64,000 nt of DNA from Phoronis australis (Eukaryota; Phoronida; Phoronidae): assembly GCA_002633005.1 (NCBI GenBank), contig NMRA01000613.1:136861-200860 (forward strand), in the 5' to 3' direction. Made by a program: the position numbers and the translations under genes. Positions 1-14,460 of the stretch are shown here, one piece after another. Position 1 is the first letter of the stretch; each line of letters starts with the position of its first letter. Under the pieces are notes generated by a model, which was given only the letters and a program-made list of their open reading frames with translations, was not told the origin of the DNA and searched no databases.

Positions 1-262
1 TCGATAGACTTAGTATCTCTATCGATAGACTTATTAACTCTATCGATTGCTAACTCTATCGATAGACTTACTAACTGTATCGATAGACTTAGTATCTCTA
101 TCGATTGCTAACTCTATCGATAGACTTAGTATCTCTATCGATTGCTAACTCTATCGATAGACTTAGTACCTCTATCGATTGCTAACTCTATCGATAGACT
201 TAGTACCTCTATCGATTGCTAACTCTATCGATAGAGATACTAGAGTTAATAAGTCTATCAAT
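1..262. repeat. Tandem array rich in TATCGATA palindromes
   Basis: The window opens inside a tandem repeat. The unit alternates about 21 bp (CTATCGATAGACTTAGTATCT) with about 16 bp (CTATCGATTGCTAACT), giving a 37-bp dimer repeated about five times with single-base variants. At about 225-262 the unit appears in reverse orientation and then decays. Each dimer carries the 8-bp palindrome TATCGATA, which in flies is the DREF-binding core. That is a sequence resemblance only and no regulatory role is shown. The array is cut by the window edge, so its full length is unknown. Confidence 0.9.
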
Positions 263-540
263 AGAGATAGTAACGCAGAAAAATAGTTGCCTTGCCGTCC
301 TTTCACAGCCACCGTAGTTGGCCATGCACTACGAAACAACTAAAACACTATTCTCGTCAGTGCTCGTCAGGCGCTTTATCCAAAGCAACCCAAGGCTTGT
401 GTTCTGCAAGTCTTTCTTGTTTGAGTGAAAGTGCGCCAAGTTTTGGTAATGAGTAACGGCAAGATGTGTAGAATACATGTATGAGCCACCACTGAGGATT
501 AAAAAGGTTTAAGCAATTTTTAATTCAGGCTTTTTGCATA

Positions 541-830
541 GCAGGCCCGTAGCCAGCATTAAGTGGGGGTGGTTCGAATTTCTAGAACAGTGGACCTTTA
601 ATATTTTGCAAACGTCGACACATTAGAGTTTTCGGTAAGGCCCTTGACGCAGCTTAATTAGGGGGAAGGGAAATCTGTATACACGACGGTGACTCTCAGC
701 TATATGTTTCTGAGATGAGACAGAACACGTACACTGTAGTATCATAAATGAGGATGGAGTGGCGGTTGCTCGCAAAGAACGGGACACAAGTTCCAATAAC
801 AGAACGTTCTCGCGTTACCTCCTGCCAAAA
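541..830. repeat. Dispersed repeat, copy 1 (partner at 20606-20885)
   Basis: This stretch aligns in the same orientation with 20606-20885. Both begin with GCAGGCCCGTAGCCAGCATT, share the block ATATTTTGCAAACGTCGACAC, and continue to a shared CGCGTTACCTC near the end. They differ by many substitutions and small indels. No open frame or terminal repeat is visible, so this is probably a non-autonomous or truncated transposon family. Confidence 0.75.
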
Positions 831-2579
831 TTTGAAATCAGGCATGCTTAAATGAGTGATTACACTACGTTAAATGCTCGGACGGAAATATGAAGTTTAG
901 TCAGAGAATGACTTGAGGAAATTGTTTATCTTGTTGTATTTTTGCGCGTTACTGAAGTTTCTTACATCGCTGGAAATGGGAGCAGCCCACTATTTCGAAG
1001 GTTTTGTATTCTGAAGGTTCACTATTCCTAAAGTTCACTGCCGGGAGGGTTATTCAAAGATGTTACTTGAATGTGGTAAAGCGCCAGGAGAGGGGGTCAC
1101 ATATTTGCAAAGTTGAAATTCCTGTTGAATTGGCATCTTCCTGTGGCCCTGGGATGTGTCCTGCTTGTGACTTGGGGTGAGTATCACTGGTATTTAAAGT
1201 CGACGAAAGATAATCTGGAATTAAGGTCCACTTGAAATTTTTTTCCTGTTCTTTGCTTCACAATTCTTACCTTCCATTGCTTTTTTGTTAATAAAATATC
1301 ACCACACTTCCTATTCTGTTTTATTAGGAACTGACTGTAAAAAATTAAAAGCATCACTTGTCTAGTATAAACATCGAAAGGCTCCTAGGTGCTCTTTCTC
1401 GAAGAGTATTTGAATTTTGATTAAAAATCAGTCTGCGGCGGCTTTTTGACCTGTTTCACGACGTCAGGCAAAGGCTAAGTCAGGAAATCTGTATAAAACT
1501 CAAAGCAAACGACTGAAATCCATAGCCTGGCCGAGAGCAGACTAATAACCAAAGCCAAAAACGTGAAATTAACTTTTGGCTGTTGTCCCAATGTATTTGG
1601 TATTGTAAGAAGTTTTCCACCACTATATGGCAGTGTTGCCCTATTTTGCTCGTTTGTTTTGGAAGTGACAACAAAGACGTTATACGGTGATGTGACTTTA
1701 AGAATACCCGAGAAAATGTTTTATATTAATAATAACACAATTTACATGAAATCACAATTTCAATATTTTATCATCTTTCACCAAAGTCACAGTTGGCAAA
1801 TTTTACGAAAATCTGCAACTTCAAAAGCGTGAATCCCCACCGTGCCCCATGTTGATTTTATTGTTTTTATTCCACAACAAAAGAGAGCGCACCTCGCGGT
1901 GAATCAAGTCCGTGAGATATGGACGAAACGGCTGTACAAGGTACGGCTTTTCGGTTCCAAAAGGAATCATTTAATATCATCATCATGGAACCCAGGAAAA
2001 TAGTCTGAGTCAAAAGCGTGAACGTTTTTACATTTAAAAATTCAAAATAAAATTGCTAGGTCAACAAAATCCTCAACAAGAAACCACTTTTAAAGCTCCC
2101 ACAACACAGGGCCCACTCATATATGACGTTCCAATTTCAGCCAAATTTGGACGTTTTGTAGGGTCCTGCATAATAGCCCAAGCATTCGAAACCCTGTTTT
2201 GATGATTTCAACCAATCCTCGTTCTGTCGCCTAATGTGGCATCGACGTCAATCTTGTAAGTTAAAGACAAGAATCACCTAAAAACTCATCATCCGTATCT
2301 CACCAATTGTATCTAAATTGGTCCTTTGACTTGGCTTTTCCCACAGTTGCCGTGTAATTCACTAAACGCGTAGGTCACGCTTGTCCGTTTAGCAGACAAA
2401 GAAAGGAATTTTCAAATTATCCTCTGAGCGTTAATTGTTGAGGATTACAGAGCGTTATTTTGTGTCAGAGAACTGTATGGGAAAGCTGTTTCAGTACATC
2501 TGTAATAGGCCAAAACCGGGTTTGGTATCCTTTTAACGACAATCTTTTCAGTTAAGAAGCCTGTGCACTAATTGTAACA
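831..2579. other. Intergenic, no gene recognised
   Basis: AT-rich sequence with only short open frames of unremarkable composition, such as 1563-1832 (+). No splice-flanked coding exon, RNA gene or repeat partner was recognised. Confidence 0.5.
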
Positions 2580-3048
2580 GTGGTAGTAAGTAAGACAACA
2601 TGTCGCTGCTAACGCAAGTGCTATCTGGTTTTGCCCAGACACAGAACATCGTTTTATTCTAAGTCCTTCTTTATTCAGACCATCAAACAGTGGAACAATT
2701 TTCCTAATAATCTTAAGAATGCTGATTGTTATGATAATTTCAGACACCCCCTCATCAGTTACCTGTGGTCGTCATAGATGTCCCTCCTTCTTGTCTTTCC
2801 AATATATTTACCAAAATTTTGTATTCATTTATTTATCTTTAATTCAATTTTTTATCCAATTTGTAAATACTATTTTATTTAATGTATCTTATTGTATCTT
2901 AATTTAATCTGTTTATCTAACTTAATTTAATTAATTTAATTTCTTGCTGCAGAGAACCATGCTGGATATTAGCCTTTGGCTAAAGCATGTTTTACATTTA
3001 TTGTATTTTTATCCTCTTTAAATAAAGTTTATTATTATTATTACTATG
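2580..3048 (+). mobile_element. LINE retrotransposon 3' end (CR1/jockey-like fragment)
   Basis: Reading from 2661 on the plus strand gives KSFFIQTIKQWNNFPNNL, matching the conserved C-terminal motif of CR1/jockey-type LINE ORF2 proteins (SFFxRTIxxWNxLP). The frame then decays. The fragment ends in an AT-rich 3' region with AAATAAAG and an ATT trinucleotide run at about 3030-3047, the tail type expected for such LINEs. The reverse transcriptase and endonuclease domains are absent, so this is a 5'-truncated dead copy. The clade is inferred from the motif alone. Confidence 0.7.
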
Positions 3049-3419
3049 AGTATCCTGTAAGGGAGCGGTGACATTGCCTCACCCAAAACGTGCCACCCCC
3101 CCTCGATCCCTCCCCTCTCTGACTCCGTCATCACCCGTCATTACATAATCTCCTCCCATCCAGTCTCCAATTACGTCATCACAGCCAGAATATCCCACCG
3201 TTCTTTGGAGATTCCGTCTTTATGAGTCTATTCACAAACTAATGTCGCTGTGTAATCATAACTAAGTTGCATTTGCTGTTGTTGTATTCAGTAATGAAAT
3301 AAAGTACGATTTTTCAACTAATAAAACCGAAAACAATGAATAGTTTCACACCTAACTACGTCAGAGGAGTGGAGATGGGGGGCGGGGACAAAATATTTTA
3401 ATACGGCGTTCGTTGCTAT

Positions 3420-4400
3420 ATCTTATGCCTTGCAAGATCTTGAGGTTTGGCAGATATGTAAACCAGACGATGAATTTTGGGCCGATCCAACCGCCGCTCT
3501 ACCCCCTAGTGGCAATTTTAGTTTTTTTTGTTTGAGTTCAGTCCTTAAGTGGATTTTCATGAAATTTGGTAAAAAGGTTTCTACTAAGAAGGTGAAGGAT
3601 TTAACGCAACATTGTGCCACACCTGTTGGCCATTATGAGTACCCTTTTGTCGTTAGCCTCTCAATCCGCTTAACAATTCAAAGAATCATTATGAACAATG
3701 GCAGGTTTGTTTCTGATGAGAAGACCGTAACTGACGTTGGTTTTCGGACGGGTTTTACTGATCTGACGTCCCTAGTTGTATCTCCTTAACTCATAATATT
3801 TTTGGAAATTTGGCACTGAGACGTGTTCCTATGGAGATGGCAACAGATGACTGCGAGTTTCAAACCAATCTGACAACAGTTGTTCCCCCTAGTGCATGGC
3901 AATTATATATTTTTACGTTTGCCTCTGTTATTTGAGTTACGGGTGGATTTTCGTGAAATGTGGCAGATAGGTTTCTATTACGGAGATAACAAATGCCTTT
4001 TCATTGCCGACATTGTCTGCGCCACCTACTGGAAATTTTTTATTAGTTCTAAACCGTCTTTGGCGCCCGCCTCTTTATCCGCCAAGCTGCTCAAAGGATC
4101 ATTATTAAAAGTAGCAGTTGTCTTCCTGATGAGAAGACCGTATAGCTGACGCTGATCTCCGGACGGGTCTGACAACTGTAGCGGCCACTTGTGGTGATTT
4201 TGTATTCGTTGCGATCATGGCTATAGGTATTAAATGTGACAATGACTACCCACGACTTTTTGAATGACTGACCACTGTGCCCGCTGTGGCAATTTTAGTT
4301 TCTACATCTTTGGTGTCCCTTAGTGGATCTTCACGAACTGTGGGAAATAGTTTTGTAATAGAGAGACGACGCCTTCTCATTTTCTGACGGGTTTGAGCCA
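3420..4400. repeat. Old dispersed repeat family, copies near 3.4-4.4 kb
   Basis: Several diverged blocks are shared internally and with 46500-47110, for example 'tcaaaggatcatta', 'gatgagaagaccgta' and 'gatggcaacagatgactgcgagtttcaaaccaatc'. The blocks recur two or three times within this stretch. The open frames 3430-3789 and 3880-4149 (+) lie in it but have no recognised homology and do not line up between copies, so they are not called as genes. Confidence 0.5.
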
Positions 4401-6450
4401 GGTAATGGTCCCCGAAGCACACCGTTTAGTGGGTGCATTTCGATGCTCCATGTTGTTCTTGTACTATTAAGTTTCAACACTATCAACTTCTGTTACTCTG
4501 AGACCAGTCTCCACTGAAACGGCAATCTGGGGAACAAAACTTGAGATTTAAGTAAGGCACTTGAGGTATAGTATGACGGCAAATCACAAAAAGCCGTCGG
4601 CGTCGTGGACGCAATATTGACTATTAAAAGCCTTCTAGAAAATATCTAATAGAATTGAAATTTTTAGATTTTCTGACAGATTTGATGATCTTTGACAATT
4701 ATAGCCAACAAACATTTTATTATGTACACGTTAACTTAATTAGCGACATTAATTGGGTGTCGCAGACGAATTGGACAAAAATTATCAATTTTGAATTTGA
4801 AATCCATCTCAAAAGTTCTGTTCTGTTAGCAAATTCAATAAATCAATGTGTTATTTTCCATTAGGTCCAGTCCCTTTATTTAACACAGCTGAACTGATTT
4901 TTGGAAAATGTTTATATTTTTTATTTTGAGCGATTTTCAAGCCGATACAAAACCTTAAATTATACTTGCGCCTTGTCAACTTCACTAAACATAAGTTTGC
5001 AAGTAATTGATCGCGTGCCACACTGTCATTTCAGCTGCGATTAGAAAACTCTTTTGCATACTATCTTCAACGATAAACATTTCCAGAACATGTTCTGTCT
5101 CCACTCACATTAATAAATTAAATCTAAAAATACTGAGAACGGTGACTTTCTATCAGACAATCTCTTATACTTGAACATACAACAAAAATGTTGCAAATGA
5201 TGACTTGGAGAAGTGAATTAGATAATCAATTTTTTTTTTTAAATTCTGATTTGAACTGCCACTTAGTAAAAAACGAGGTGAAAAAGAAATAGAATATTGT
5301 ACAATAGATCAGCACATAAATGCACCTACAAAAATTTCTTTCGCGACAGCATTTTTCGTCCGCAACATGCTTTTGTAACAATTCCTGTTCAACAATTTTC
5401 AATCTTTGAAATATTATTTTCATCTTGAAATTATCAGAGAATCTGAAATTTAGTACAAATAGGCTCATTATTTTTCTTCTAAATCCAACTTTTCATACCC
5501 CAAAATGTCTCGGACGGAAAATTGCCATTTGGGTGGTTAATTATGAGAAAACTAATTAACACAATTGGTTCTACCAAATTTCATCTTAATCAGAGTGTGA
5601 TGTGATAGCCGTCACAAAATCAATTTAGCTGTAAGTTGAAATAAAGTTAATGATTTTGATAAAAGTCAAATTAAAAAATTCCCCAATTTTCTTATTCTTT
5701 TGGACAAAACTGCTGAAAAACGTAGAAAGTGGCAAAATTTCAAAATATCTTGTGTAGTGCAACAAATTTCAGGCATTTAACTACCTAGACACCAAATTTT
5801 GAGAGTAAAAGCTAATTTTCAAAAGAATATTTTGGAGAACCAAATATCTTGATTTGACCCTGTAATAAATTCAGTCACAACCCTGCATATATACGTAACA
5901 AGCTCACAGCGTAAATCCAATCTCCTGCAAAACGTAACCCCGCCTGTCGCTGGACGTCCTAATCATGTCCTAATGAGTTTCGTAACTGCGATGATTGTCG
6001 TGATAGGCAATAATCGAGCGGGGCTGTCGTTTGGCTGTGTACATGTAAGTCTAGTGAAATATCAAATTTTGGAAGCGTAACGTCAGGTCCCGGTTTTTGA
6101 ATTAGTTAATTCTGCAAAAAGTCGTACTGTGATGAAGATATTCTAATGAACCGCATGATGAAATCATCGGGTATCTCAACACCCTCTCCCCCTCATAAAT
6201 CGTCATCTTTTCAACTCCCCTCCCTTTCGAATGGTGACGTACTATGCGAACGCTCCCTAACGGACTCAAAATGTAACGTTCTATAGTTCGAGAACATTTG
6301 CGAGCTCTCCAAGGAAGGGTCTCTAAATCAGTCTCATGTTGCCCTTCAGCGGAGCAGGCATCGTTAAGTTGGATGCGTACCAATCTTTAAATTTGTGATA
6401 CTTATGCAGACGCAAATGTTCCAATAATGGAAATAGAGATTTGACAACTT
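4401..6450. other. Intergenic AT-rich stretch
   Basis: No gene, RNA or mobile element was recognised. Open frames here (4655-4864 +, 5226-5468 -, 6102-6383 -) are short, lysine/phenylalanine-rich or composition-driven, and lack supporting splice sites or motifs. Confidence 0.5.
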
Positions 6451-6457
6451 AATATGT

Positions 6458-6463
6458 TTTATT
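6458..6463 (-). terminator. Poly(A) signal of the alpha-tubulin gene
   Basis: AATAAA read on the minus strand lies about 90 bases past the tubulin stop codon, the expected position for the main polyadenylation signal. Confidence 0.7.
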
Positions 6464-6552
6464 ATAATAAAATCTCAGTATAGTAACAAAATATTTGCTA
6501 ACAAACAGAGATGGTAGGAAATAAAACAATATAGAAAGAGCGAGCATTAAGG

Positions 6553-9331
<2,779 letters not shown>

Positions 9332-9448
9332 TGTGTTTTGCTAGCTCAGACGAAAATTAACACAGAGATTGAAAAGTTTCAAGCAACTCTCACACACGAC
9401 GTTCAGGTCTCGGTGAGAATGTGAATGACGAGGCGTGACTCAACAAAG

Positions 9449-9458
9449 GTTTATGTAG
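9449..9458 (-). promoter_or_regulatory. Possible TATA-like box of the alpha-tubulin gene
   Basis: On the minus strand CTACATAAAC lies about 120 bases upstream of the ATG. The stretch CGTCATTCACATTC follows about 25-30 bases downstream and could hold the start site. This is inferred from spacing only. Confidence 0.3.
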
Positions 9459-9559
9459 TGGTTTCGTCTCTCGAGGTCAACATAACTAAATAAACACTGT
9501 CGTTGGTTGGTTACGCTGTTGACCTCAATAAAGATTTCGGTTGTTGTAGCGGGGGTTCT

Positions 9560-11300
9560 GGTGAGCCTTTCATCTGTTGTCAAGTGCCATTCATTGCATG
9601 AGAGTTTACTTCAGCGCTGTGTGCGCGTAACATCTAGCGGGGAGAGGTCGGGAGGGGGGTTTCTGTTGATTAGAATCGCTCCCATGACCAGACACTATTA
9701 TCATTACAGACTCATATATCACTGCTGAGCATGCGCAGTGTCTTTTCTCTCCCCTCCACGTTTCATAGTGTGTAGTTTGTAGACGTGTATTTTATAGCTC
9801 TCAATAAATTAGTTATGGATCGCAAATCAACAGTTTCCCTCTCTTGTGTAAATTTTTTGTTTGTTTTTGTAGCTGATTTTGTTTTCCTCGCGACGTTTTT
9901 TCAATTTTTATTTTTGATCCTGTCCCGGGGGTACCCCATGAACCCCCCTCGTAGATCCGCCACTGTCCGATTAATCGCCTGCCACTAATGGGTGTTTAAA
10001 TTGCTAAGCAGTGTTCAGACACAACTTTTTGAGGTGAGAAATGGTATCCGGGGTTTGTCAATTGAAACACGTCCTTGACTCCGACACTCAAGATTAGATT
10101 GCAAAGGCGAGTAGTAAGAGGTCGAGACTACCGTAATTTTCGGTAGGGCCCTCGAAAACTGTCCATTTTGGCTGACCGGTATACATGTAACTCATAAGTT
10201 GCTGAACTGTTTCCGGGGAACTTTCAGATACTATGCCGGCGTATGTGCACTGTTCTCAAGCCAGAACGCTTTTAGGAACTGTTTTTCTAAATTGACTAAG
10301 TGCTATCAAAATAACCATTGATCAGTGATTTTTATGAAACAACTGAAACGCTGGATGAAACGAAAACGAAATTATAACTTACAAAACAGCGCTTTTGAGA
10401 CTTCATCCTGAACATCGTATACATGTATCAATCTAAATTTTTTATTGATGCCCGGGCACTGCTTTGCTAGGATTGTATCTTCGTTATTTTCTTAATTTTA
10501 CTAAAAGACATCTTCATGTGTGAACCTAGGAAAGGTGGATTGGTGGTATGAAACCAAATAGGAATTAAAATGCTTGCTTTTCTTGAGTTCTGAAAAGGAT
10601 ATTTGGCTGAGGCACAGATTTAGTCAAATTGAAAACCGAAAACTGCATTTCGCGCCACAGCTAGTTAAAACGGCTATCTAACTGACTGTTTACTCTCATG
10701 AAATCGGTCTCATAATATACCCTAACGTGACATGACTCCATTTCGTGACAAATGCAGGTCACAGGCAATAACTAGTGACATTTATTTTACTTTAGTAGGC
10801 GTTCGGATCCAGGCTGTCGAGGAGCGCCAGTTTTCAGATTTTGAAGTTCTTGCTGAAATCTGCCGAATGTTATCACGGCAAGGAATAATATAACACCAGG
10901 GTAATTCAATTTTCGTTTTTTTTTTATTCAGTCTCCTAACTGCGAACGGGGCGACTCACGGAACCGGCTGACTGAGGGTCACTGCCATGATATCAGACAG
11001 AGACCAGTAATCACAGGGCATTAAAATTTTTCTTATTGTAGTTACTATATGAGCCTAATAGGCTGCTATCATTATTATCGTTTCAGAATCATCCTACAGT
11101 AACAGCAATTATTCCTTCAGCTTTTGGCAAACAAAATCGCCCACTACTCTGACGCGATACTCGGGTTTGCCTCAGGTCGGCCGATACCCACAAGGCCTTC
11201 AAGCCAAGTTCGTGACGACCAGCGGTAAAATAGCGCCCGAATTTAATCTGTTTTCTTATTTTATTTGCACTTCGTACCTGCAACTCATTGTATACATTAT
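9560..11300. other. Intergenic, no gene recognised
   Basis: Upstream flank of the tubulin gene. At about 9920-9965 it carries the end of the GGCGGATCTA-type repeat family (here 'cgtagatccgccactgtcc'). The remainder shows no coding exon or repeat partner. Confidence 0.45.
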
Positions 11301-11319
11301 TTCTGTTCTTTTTTCAAAG

Positions 11320-11612
11320 GAAAACAAGCACGATCCATGAGGAATCTATCCCTGCTGAAAATTCAAGCCAAAACCCAATTAGAATTGTTAACTGAAGCGC
11401 AAGTTTCAATTACCCCATTCCCTGCCAACACAATAGAGAGCCAGCTGGCTGGCCTGCCTCAGTTAAGATGGCATCATAAAATTATCCAACTGAATAGGAC
11501 TACTTGTGACCTTCTTTTTGACCTGGATTTTCATATGGAGGAACCAGAAACCTGTTATATGGTAGTTACATTGGCTGAGAACGAATTTTATAGAAACGTT
11601 ACATACCAATAG
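11320..11612 (+). CDS. Probable 3'-terminal exon of an unidentified gene
   Basis: A pyrimidine tract and AG (ending at 11319) precede an open stretch of about 97 residues ending in a stop at 11610-11612. AATAAA follows 32 bases later at 11644-11649. The first in-frame methionine (SMRNLSLLKIQ) is at about 11337. The composition is protein-like, with balanced residues and segments such as QLRWHHKIIQLN and DLDFHMEEPETCYM. Acceptor, open frame, stop and poly(A) signal in the right order suggest a last coding exon. No upstream exon was located and no family was recognised. A 198-base gap lies just downstream. Confidence 0.35.
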
Positions 11613-11643
11613 GTTGGTTGCACTTACATTGCAATTATTTTAC

Positions 11644-11649
11644 AATAAA
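11644..11649 (+). terminator. Possible poly(A) signal
   Basis: AATAAA 32 bases after the stop of the unidentified exon at 11320-11612. Confidence 0.35.
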
Positions 11650-11765
11650 TGAAGTAATATGAAAGATAAGCAATATATCTAATCACACAAGTTTTTATTT
11701 TTAAAACATGCATACAAATAGATATAATAGGAAAAAGGAAACAACTTTACACAGAAAATAAACAT

Positions 11766-11963
11766 NNNNNNNNNNNNNNNNNNNNNNNNNNNNNNNNNNN
11801 NNNNNNNNNNNNNNNNNNNNNNNNNNNNNNNNNNNNNNNNNNNNNNNNNNNNNNNNNNNNNNNNNNNNNNNNNNNNNNNNNNNNNNNNNNNNNNNNNNNN
11901 NNNNNNNNNNNNNNNNNNNNNNNNNNNNNNNNNNNNNNNNNNNNNNNNNNNNNNNNNNNNNNN
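11766..11963. other. Assembly gap (198 N)
   Basis: A run of N. Open frames drawn across it are artefacts. Confidence 1.
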
Positions 11964-12029
11964 ACAAGACCGCAATGGCTCACCTTTGGCCTATTTAAAA
12001 ATTATTGAGGTTATGAAGTCACATCACCT

Positions 12030-12335
12030 AGCGAGCGCGGTAAAAATTGGAGCGTGCGCAGTACAAAAATTTTGATTTCACGATTTTGGGAACTGAAATA
12101 GGGACTGATCGAAGAAAAAGTTTCATAACGGGAGTATTTGTTGGAGTTGGAAGGACTTAAACACATCGACAACCTCCTAAGGTGTTCCTCTATGCGCAAA
12201 AGGTATTTATAACAACGTGACTTTGATGGTTTAGTCGGTGCGAGGCATAATTCGCCGAAAAGCTTCCGGCGTACAGAGCGCCTATAGCCTCTCCATCGCC
12301 TCTGCTTCGGGCCAACAGAGGCGATGGTCATTGCC
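12030..12335 (+). repeat. Coding-like dispersed repeat, copy B
   Basis: Full-length relative of the copy at 63340-63640, in the opposite orientation. It starts near 'gagcgcggtaaa...gagcgtgcgcagta'. The protein reading is recognisable in pieces (SRFWEL, YLLELEGLKHIDNLL, QRDFD, VRHNSPKSFRR) but is interrupted by stops. It ends in a 12-bp perfect hairpin, CCATCGCCTCTG/CAGAGGCGATGG. The 63-kb copy has a different stem at the same place, with pairing kept (see findings). Confidence 0.7.
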
Positions 12336-13004
12336 TAGCCAGCCAGCTGAGTGTAGTGTAGTGTAGTATGAATTGAAGAGTTGAAGATTATCGTCAAAAT
12401 ACAGCTAGGAACCACTGTGTGTTTATCTTCAATAGACCCCGAAATTGCTCACAGCCAGGGTAGTTCTGATTGTCGTCTCGCCGTGAAAGTTGTATCAACA
12501 TGTAAAGCTAAAGACCGGTGCATGCAAAATCTTGGAATCAACCTACACTGAACTTGCCCATTTAGCTTGGCAGCAGCAAAATTTCTTTTGAAATTAGGTT
12601 TGCTGGTATCAAAATTATAAAAGGTTATAATGATTTGAAACCAGTTACGATAATTTTTTGTGTCATGTATGCATTCTCGTGAAAGAACAACATTTGATTG
12701 AAGCCAATCATCGAAAAAAGAAACTGGCCAATAGGCGACACAATATTTCATGGCGCTGAAAGCTGAAGCAGATACGAAAATCGCTCCACAACTTTAGCAG
12801 CAGAATAACGGTAGAACGCCAATTTTTCCTAAACCAGAAAATATTTTTATTTACTCAATTAAGTGTGACACTATACTTTTGTGTCGTATTTTATCTGGTC
12901 AGTTTTTTACCCACATTGGCGTACTAAATAATTATACAGCTTTGTACCAAGGCTTTTTCCGGCCATGCTCGATGTGGTCTCACTTGTCTGTTACTGGGTT
13001 CACT

Positions 13005-13165
13005 GACACTAGACATGCAGTGACCACCGTCTCTAGCTAGCTTACAACTGGTGAAGCTCCTACTGGGCTAGCTTTCATACGCCGGAAGCTTTTTGGTGAA
13101 TTATGCCTCACGCTGATTAAAACTTTCAGTCATGTTGTATTATGCCAGTATGAAAGTACTTATTG
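13005..13165 (-). repeat. Coding-like dispersed repeat, copy C (partial)
   Basis: Holds only the distal half of the family. On the minus strand it reads VLISVRHNSPKSFRRMKA, followed by the CTAGAGACGGTGGTCACTG end. The proximal half is missing. Confidence 0.6.
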
Positions 13166-14460
13166 ATATTACTGGGTGAACCTGCTCTCTAGGACGGTGG
13201 TTCTCATGGGTAGCTTGCCAATCAAATGTCAGGCAGTAGCCAACCCTAGGGTAGTGTACCAGCTGCCCATCAAACAATGGTGAGATTGATTACCTGGCAT
13301 GACTTCCACCATTGCAATTGTAATTGAGATGGATTGAAAGGCAGCCCCACTCCCTTTCTCAAGGTGTGAGAGGTAGGTATGTTCTAAAAAGATCAAAATA
13401 AGCTCCCCCATAGGCCACTTGACACCTGACCATAATTGGAAGCACTCTTCACTCTTCACATTATTCCTCTCGATCGTGTGGAAAGTGTCACCACCTAGTG
13501 TGCTGGATCCTAATCAAGTGTGGTAATCCTGTATTTTAGTCATGAATCCAAATTATCCAGAAATCAAACCCAACTGTGCTTTATATCCGTCTTTTTTAAG
13601 TTAGTTTAATTGGTCTTTAGGCCTTGTAACTGCTTCAGTTCAAAGGTTGAAGACCTGGTTTTGTTTGGTCTTGCTGATCAAATGGGGTTCATGGATTTTT
13701 TTGAATGTCAAGTTACTGACACTAGTAGAGTTTAAGAAAAGTTATGGCTGTGAAAATCTTGGTTAATGTGTCTACTAATTGTCACAGTCTTTTTATTCAG
13801 GGCAAGCTTAGCAGCAGTTCCAGCCCGAGTGTCTATGAATGCCAAACAATTGGAAATATTTTTCTAAATATTTTCATGAATTTTTGCTTACGTAATGTGG
13901 ATATTACTGTCAATTAAATTTTAAAAGAGCTGGCAGACCCGGAACAGAAGTGTAGAGCAATTTAGATCTTTAAGTTGGGAATTGCAATTCACTATTCTAT
14001 TCCGTCCTGCGTGAGCCACTTCATAACTCACCCATTACTTCTTGATGACCGAAAACTAGAATATGAAAACTTAGCAGTGAGAAATCTTAGTGGGTCATGC
14101 AAAATACAGGAGAGTGTTTCCAATCAGATTTATGGTAACTGCTGAAATTGATTTTTCTTCATTTTCAACGTCTTCTTACATTATTGCAATAATTCTGCAA
14201 AACATTGTCTGATCGTAGGTACGGATATAAAGCTTAAAAATGAATGCAGTTGTTTGGTACTTATCGTTAATGACATTATTTGAAAAAAATCTGAAATAAA
14301 ATTTCTTGTCGCATGCACCACATTTTGTCATACTGCAAATCAACAAAATTTCACTGTAATTGTGTTTGATCCAGCTTCTTAGTGGATTTGAAATCAGAAT
14401 GTCTTCCTTTCATGTTGTTGAAGATAACCCAACTCTGTTGACATGTACTTTTCACTTCAG

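Noticed and set aside
571-585. GGTTCGAAT resembling a tRNA B box
   Set aside because: Part of the dispersed repeat at 541-830; no A box, cloverleaf or anticodon arm fits.
11679-11983. Minus-strand frames at 11.7-12.0 kb
   Set aside because: Cross the 198-N gap; no real coding sequence.
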